Source of the DNA: Sequoia sempervirens
Taxonomy: Eukaryota; Streptophyta; Pinopsida; Cupressales; Cupressaceae
Assembly (NCBI GenBank): GCA_007258455.2
Contig: VDFB02047230.1
Coordinates: 152,281,307-152,345,306 of the forward strand
Length of the DNA stretch: 64,000 bases
Reading direction: 5' to 3'
A program made the position numbers and the translations under genes. Position 1 is the stretch's first letter, and every line of letters starts with the position of its first letter. Shown piece by piece: positions 59,121-64,000 of the stretch. Below the pieces are notes generated by a model. That model made no database searches and was not told where the DNA came from. It saw nothing but the letters and a program-made list of their open reading frames with translations.

Positions 59121-59199
59121 GTACAAGAATAATTGGATCACTGTACATGTATGTCAATCAGTACAAAAAGGCCCATTGAGCTATCAAAAAGGAGCTCAT

Positions 59200-61468
59200 A
59201 AGGCACAGAAGTATCATCTCGATCAACCCCCTTATATGCTGCCCTCGCCCCTATCACCGTGATCCTCTGCTGGTCTGTGGCTGGTCTGCTATGATTACTC
59301 TAGGACTCGTGATGCTCTAGGTATAGCCTTGTGATAATATATCCAATAATACTCAGCCTCTCTGACAGCCTCCCAATAAGACCTAACAGACACTGTACCC
59401 TAAGAGGAGGAGGCTACCATACTCTCTAACTGTTGTCTCCTGCCTAGCTCTGTGGCTGCCTGTAACTTTGTAGCCTGTCTCTGTTGAATGGCCTGATCCC
59501 TCTCAGCCCTTGTCTTCTCTCTCTCAGCTCGAGTTTGATCCATCTCCCCTGTCAAGGTCTACACCTGGGCCTTGAACTGCGTAATCAAAGTATCTTGGGC
59601 ATCCAGCTGCCTTGCTGGATGCACTCCTGGCTATGCTCATGGAAGCTATATTTGAGGCTGATCCTCATCCCTAGCTCATGGTGGTGGACCTGCTGGCACT
59701 TTTTTCTGGTCCTGCATCTGTACGTCTGCTTGATTTGGCTACACTAGGGGCCCAACCGGCTGGTCCTGTCATACATCGCCCATCCATCCTCGTCCTCCCC
59801 CTCTACCTCTCACTCTCCACTAATTGGGGACTACTCCTCGAATAGTCAATTGTAGGGGAGTTCGAAACCAATCCTTATATGCCTATGTCGTGCCTGGATC
59901 CACAAACCCCTGATCATAAGCCTATGACCGAGCTACTAGCTTCCTGAAACTGTCAACGGCCTCTGAGATAGGAATATATCACCCCCATGAAACCTATGTC
60001 ATGGTGTAGGTGAAGACAACCACATAGTCATCATCAGGTCAATCTTGGGGCTCACTAAACTGATGTTGCACACCTAGGCAGATACCTCTCGATCATTGTG
60101 TGCTCCTGCCCCTACATATACCAGTCTTAGTGGGCAAAGAACAACTAATCTGCATCACGAACCCATCCAGGCCGACCAAGGTATAGTCGCCATGTGAACA
60201 CCTGCATCTCATTGAGGACCCTCCTCTAGTAGGGGATCTCATGCTCACCTATGTGTGTGAAGGACACACTGCCTTTGTAATGCCATAAAAGGGGATCGTC
60301 TGGCACCATTGAAACTAGAACAATGCATGGATGAATAACAACAATGTGCTCCCATGCCCATACATGCAAAAGTGTCACACCTGCTCTGAGTGCTCTGTCG
60401 TCCATGTAAACATACTCGTACAAATCCCTGTACAAAGAGGCAAGAAGAACAAGCCCCCATGCAAAACAAACTGGCCTATCGTGAACCATCCGCTCCCAGC
60501 AATGTCCCCAATCGGGACTGAAGTATCAACCTCATCTATCTAGGGCAACAAGACCCAAAATAACCATTGCAACCACTATGCGGAAGGGAGGTGCCAGGGT
60601 CTTGTGTCACTCCAGTTCGATCTGCCCCACATATAATGACATCCTCTATGGTGAGGACCCTATGGCAGGCATTACGCCCCTCCTCCATATCAAAAATGAC
60701 CTGTCAACCATGAATCAGCAATCGCAAAATTTTCCAAACATCCTCCAAAGTGATGGTGGCCTCATCAGTGGGAAGGTGGAACGAAGATGTCTCGTTGTGC
60801 CATCTCTCAGCAAGCTCTGAAAGCATCCTTAGGTGAGTACGCATGGGCACTGCATAAGTGATAGACCACAACCCCATATCCCAAAGTCGATCCTGATCTA
60901 TGTCGCTAAGATCCCATAAGTAACTGAACAAATCTCATGACCTGTGCTCTCGGGAGTAGAGCTCCCTCCCCACGTCCTGCATCAAGGAAGGTCACCATGT
61001 TAAAAAATTTGAAAAATTCTTTGTCTGACATCCAAGAAATCACTCCAGCGTCAGAATCTGTGAAGGCATAGTAGTTTGATTCTTTTCAAACTCCAATGCT
61101 AGGGCACAAAAAGCCAAAATAGAACCGTCGCGGTGCACTTTCCCTCCCAGCAGTGCACTTTGAGCAAATAAAATACCATTGTGTTGCACTTTGCAAATCA
61201 CCCCATTGGCCACGAGCTCAGGTTTAGAGTTTCCAAACTCCAAACTCCGTCGCCACGACACCATATCATATTGATTGGCATAGTTTGATTTCTGAGTGGT
61301 GCTATATAGTGCTGCTGCAGAATGACTGACTTTGAAAGCATTAATTAAGCACAAAAAATGAGAAACAAAGTTCAAGTAAGGGTCACTTACTGGGGCCCCA
61401 ATGTCAGGTGGCTGCTAGTACATCCAAACTTGATCAGAAATGTGCAGGGGAAGCTGTCGTTGTGCCAT
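59200..61468 (-). pseudogene. Antisense plant-mobile-domain gene in element A, with one apparent intron
   Basis: Exon 1 (61,468-61,391) starts at ATG, MAQRQLPLHISDQVWMY, with one stop before the donor. Exon 2 (from 60,976) gives DVGRELYSRE, LWDMGLWSITYAVPMRTHL, LAERWHNETSSFHLPTDEAT and TLEDVWKILRLLIHG. After frame changes it gives FAWGLVLLASLYRDLYEY, LLHVWAWEHI (60,360) and GSVSFTHIGEH. This matches the plant mobile domain (MAIN/MAIL-like): ERW-ETHTFHLP-GE-T-TL-DV, then WG-A-LA-LYR-L, then LWAWEH. A Pro-rich part and a coiled coil follow (EMDQTRAEREKTRAERDQ, about 59,600-59,420). PMD genes occur both as host genes and in transposons, and antisense ORFs between pol and the 3' LTR are known in plant gypsy elements. 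It has several stops and shifts. It is outside the pol frame and transcribed, if at all, from near the 3' LTR. Confidence 0.75.
60977..61390 (-). other. Putative intron of the antisense plant-mobile-domain gene
   Basis: The donor GTAAGTGACC (61,390) and the acceptor CTTCCTTGATGCAG (ends 60,977) fit plant consensus. The two flanking exons join in phase 0 without loss of the reading frame, and the 414 bp between are in no frame related to the domain. An alternative is that the N-terminal part is simply decayed. Confidence 0.55.
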
Positions 61469-61897
61469 ATCGTCAGGAGGTGAGAGCTCAAATCTCAATG
61501 TTGCTAATGGATGTGTGTGAAAATGAATTGAAAGTGATCCCTCGGGCCCCTTTTAAGCTTAAAAATTAGGGTTTTTTCACCCTGATTGGCTGTCCTGCTA
61601 GGGTTTTGGACCCTTGAAGTTGTTTTTGTCCAATTGAGGCCTGTTTTACGTCGTTTTATTATGTTTAGACACGTTTTTGGCCTCCTGGAGCCTTTTCGGA
61701 CCTGTTAGGCACCTTGTCCTCTTTTTTCGTGAGATCACCCAAAAATTAAAATTTTCGTCCAATCTCTCGAGCGGGCAATATAATGGCATGTTTTCTCTCA
61801 CCAGGAAATAGTGGGGTAAGATTTTAAATAACAATTTTTTTTGGCTTTGATCGAGATCGTTTATTCTTTGAAGCAACGCAACAAGTGCATTGCTTCA
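61391..61897. other. Upstream part of the antisense gene to the polypurine tract
   Basis: Besides exon 1 (to 61,468), this holds AT- and T-rich sequence with no clear TATA box on the minus strand. The phrase GAAGCAACGCAACAAGTGCATTGCTTC just before the polypurine tract forms an inverted repeat (GAAGCAA and TTGCTTC at 61,871 and 61,891). Confidence 0.5.
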
Positions 61898-61911
61898 AAG
61901 AGGGGGAAAAT
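61898..61911 (+). other. Polypurine tract of element A
   Basis: AAAGAGGGGGAAAA directly precedes TGTAGACACATA, the LTR start. Plus-strand DNA synthesis would be primed here. Confidence 0.85.
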
Positions 61912-62603
61912 GTAGACACATAAAATATACCGATTGACATTGTGCACTTGATCCTGACTACTAACATCATTTCATCCTAAATCATCCCTCGGTCTAACCA
62001 TTTAATCAAATTCCCCTATCTGATTAAATTCATCAATTTTCTTCCCTTAATTAAATAAATCATTTTATCTAATTAATTCACTCTCTTTTGTTAATTAAAT
62101 CAATTCATCTGATCTAATTATCCCTATTTAATTAAATAATTAATTTTATTTGATTAAATCTCTAAAGTCTATCTATTAAATAAAATAAATTAAAACCTTA
62201 TTTAATTTGATCTAACATAATCTCTTTTAATTAAATAAATCAAAATCTTTATTTAATTAATCTCTTATCATATTCTTTTCATTATCTGATTTAAATAAAT
62301 CCTAAAATCTAAGTCAAATAAGTCACATCATCTAATCTCCTATTAAATTAATTAGCCCTTGATTAATTTAATTTTAACTCATGTCCCATCCTCTAGCTTT
62401 TCCCACTTGCACATGAAAATAGATTTAATTGATTTATTAAATCCTCTATTTTCCTCAACAAGGCATCTTTTGGAATATTCCTCCAAGTTTGAATTCAAAT
62501 TCCAAGTTGACATGTACATCCAACAAGGCATTTACTCCATCTTACATGTCCTTTGCCTTGAGCCAAGTGGCATTTATTGCATTTTCCATTCCCTCTTGCA
62601 AGT
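61912..62603 (+). repeat. Element A 3' LTR, first 692 bp
   Basis: It matches 33,052-33,743 of the 5' LTR with about 30 differences and no large gap, then stops abruptly at CCCTCTTGCAAGT, where the 5' LTR goes on with CATTTCAACAAATTT. Element G begins at the break. Confidence 0.9.
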
Positions 62604-64000
62604 TGTTGGTTGTTTTTCTATGTAAACCAGGTTGGTCTCCTATTCTACCTATGGAGTAGCCAACTCCAATCAAGGGCAGCTCAGAGGACCTGAACCAACT
62701 GACATGATTTAGTCAAAGACTGAGATCTTCTACACTTTAGGCTCTGCAGAACTAGGGCGGGTATACCCACACAATGCCTCAAAGAAGACCAAACATTGCT
62801 TTTTATAGCATATAAATCCTGATGCCAAGCGTTGAGGACCTCAAATAGGGCTAGATTCTCAATAGCTCAACCTTAAAGCAACTAGGAGGTAGGACACAAG
62901 CTAAAAAAAAGATATTCAATGATTTATAAATTGTTTTCTGAGAGGAACCAGGCTACAAACAGATCAGTGGCTAATATGAGGTCATGGAGTCACACACAAA
63001 AGATGGAATTCATCTGCAAATAGGACTCAATCAGTGGATTTTGTTTTGCTAATGCCTTACATCAGCTATCAGTGCCTTACACTGACAATCCGGCTCTTGT
63101 ATCAACCAGATTATTCTTACCAAATCCAACCTGCAAACAAATAATCACTGCTATCTATTCAAAGGATTTAACTTCTTCCTTGAAGTAGACCTATCAACAA
63201 ATAACACAGTCCCATGAAGTATGAGAAGATGAACAAAAACACCTTATGCATTTATTCAAATGATTAAAAGCCTACAAATGTGGAGACAATCTGATGATAT
63301 GCATGAAAGATAAGCATCTTCATGTATTCCTGCTTAACTGATTGCATTTATAGAGGAATTCAACATTATAGTTTACAGACACAAAAATGACCTAAGACCA
63401 AACCCTAATCTATCCCAGGCTAATCCCAGAACTTAGAAAAATGGAACTGAACCAAGGGAACCAAACCCAAAGGACCGAACCCTAGGGAGCGAACCCAAGG
63501 AGCTGAACCCTTCACACTAGCCATGAAATCTCCCTTTATATGAATAGGGAGAGCAACAAGCAACCGGCCAGGGTGACTTTACATGTCATCAGGTGACTAG
63601 GACAAACCCTAAATAGCATGCAGGTCACATCACCAATCCACCACCAACATCAGGACTACATTGAATGTTCATGACAAGTGAATCCATGAGAAAGCTCGAT
63701 GCAGATCCGATCAGGTCAAATCAGGCAGGACAGACATGGGTAACCCTGGTGACCAAAACAAGTCTATCAGCCAACATCAAATCAGCCTAAGAATCCATGC
63801 ACCCATACCTCTGAACATGCCATCCCATTCTCAGAGTTGCCATGAATGCAAATTTGGTAGATCCAATGACCCTCCAACTACTGCCATCAAGTCTCAGTTC
63901 AGGTCTTCGCGTGCAAACACCTTTGAAACCCTGATCCCGTGAAAATGAATATTGGTCGTCAATCAACAATGATCGGGTGGCTATATTTTAAAATCTTCAT
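62604..64000. mobile_element. Element G: left end of an LTR-type insertion in A's 3' LTR
   Basis: It starts TGTTGGTTGTTTTTCTATG after CAAGT, which would be its left target duplication; the right side lies beyond the window. A TATA-type sequence on the minus strand (CATATAAAG near 63,535) suggests the LTR runs on the minus strand. No coding frame is supported within the 1.4 kb present, and the inner LTR edge is not visible. Confidence 0.5.

Larger units (their letters stand above)
56149..59150 (+). other. Element A 3' region between pol and the antisense gene
   Basis: This 3 kb has no supported sense gene. It has a 157 bp-spaced pair of CCTTGGTGAAAACCTGG (56,216 and 56,373), A-rich blocks of TCAAAAA/TCCAAAAA at about 56,230-56,330, 56,660-56,785 and 57,030-57,160, two hairpin motif copies between the last two blocks, and a CAT-rich stretch from about 58,120. 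Confidence 0.6.
33052..62603 (+). mobile_element. Element A: Tat-like Ty3/gypsy element with dual RNase H, split by insertion B
   Basis: The 5' LTR (33,052-34,338) and the truncated 3' LTR (61,912-62,603) share about 692 bp, with roughly 30 differences counted by eye (about 96 percent identity). Between them lie primer site, leader, gag, protease, RT, RNase H, archaeal-type RNase H, integrase, a 5.7 kb 3' region with an antisense gene, and a polypurine tract. Without insertion B (42,437-53,256) the element to the LTR break is about 18.7 kb. Its base before the 5' LTR is GAGTC; the 3' duplication cannot be checked because G interrupts the 3' LTR. Stops occur in most domains, so it is inactive. 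Confidence 0.9.

Noticed and set aside
63736..63969. Short frames on both strands near the right end
   Set aside because: Under 70 codons, no domain, no promoter, inside the LTR-like end of element G.
1..64000. tRNA, rRNA or other structured RNA genes
   Set aside because: I looked for conserved tRNA box and rRNA-like sequence and saw none; a covariance-model scan would be decisive.

Overview
The window looks like intergenic DNA from a seed plant with a large, repeat-rich genome. A gymnosperm is plausible, but that is inference from the kinds of elements and the density of old, nested insertions. I see no convincing single-copy host gene, no rRNA or tRNA gene, and no bacterial-type operon. 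Almost everything recognisable is Ty3/gypsy LTR-retrotransposon material in several layers of nesting, plus two small terminal-inverted-repeat (TIR) elements and a family of large unknown ORFs. One 100-base run of N (22,583-22,682) marks an assembly gap.

Layout. (1) 1-10.7 kb: element F, minus strand, a decayed Ty3/gypsy element: LTR and primer site at 9.5-10.7 kb, gag, protease, an archaeal-type RNase H placed before the reverse transcriptase (RT), RT, the ordinary RNase H and integrase down to 3.6 kb. Beyond integrase lie an antisense 194-codon ORF with its own TATA box (2,681-3,329) and a decayed sense ORF (1-2,290). (2) 10.8-22.5 kb: plus-strand fragments, including an LTR-like unit (12,872-14,358), a gag-like ORF cut by a 0.97 kb TIR element, and one piece of the unknown ORF family (20.4-22.1 kb). 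(3) 22.7-30.3 kb: minus-strand LTR-like units U4, U3, U2 and U1, each with a TATA-type box and an imperfect palindrome 112-120 bp upstream of it. Similar palindromes lie 0.5-0.7 kb downstream. U1 carries a second TIR element. U2 is an inverted copy of the plus-strand unit at 12.9-14.2 kb. (4) 30.4-33.05 kb: another piece of the unknown ORF family.

(5) 33,052-62,603: element A, plus strand, a Tat-like Ty3/gypsy element with dual RNase H. It has a 1,287 bp 5' LTR, primer site, leader, Gln/Ala-rich gag, protease with a G-patch-like tail, RT, RNase H, archaeal-type RNase H, integrase with an intact D-D-35-E, a long 3' region holding an antisense plant-mobile-domain gene with an apparent intron, a polypurine tract and a 3' LTR cut at 692 bp. 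Its RT is split by a 10.8 kb insertion B (42,437-53,256) flanked by GGCAT duplications. B holds a long minus-strand ORF of the unknown family and the 3' end of a further gypsy element, D (about 43.67-46.86 kb). (6) 62,604 to the end: element G, inserted into A's 3' LTR.

The points most worth a second look are the unit-specific palindromes around the U1-U4 promoters, the two different positions of the second RNase H in elements F and A, the spliced antisense plant-mobile-domain gene in A, the antisense TATA-driven ORF in F, and the unknown ORF family found in at least three places. All alignments and counts here were made by eye.
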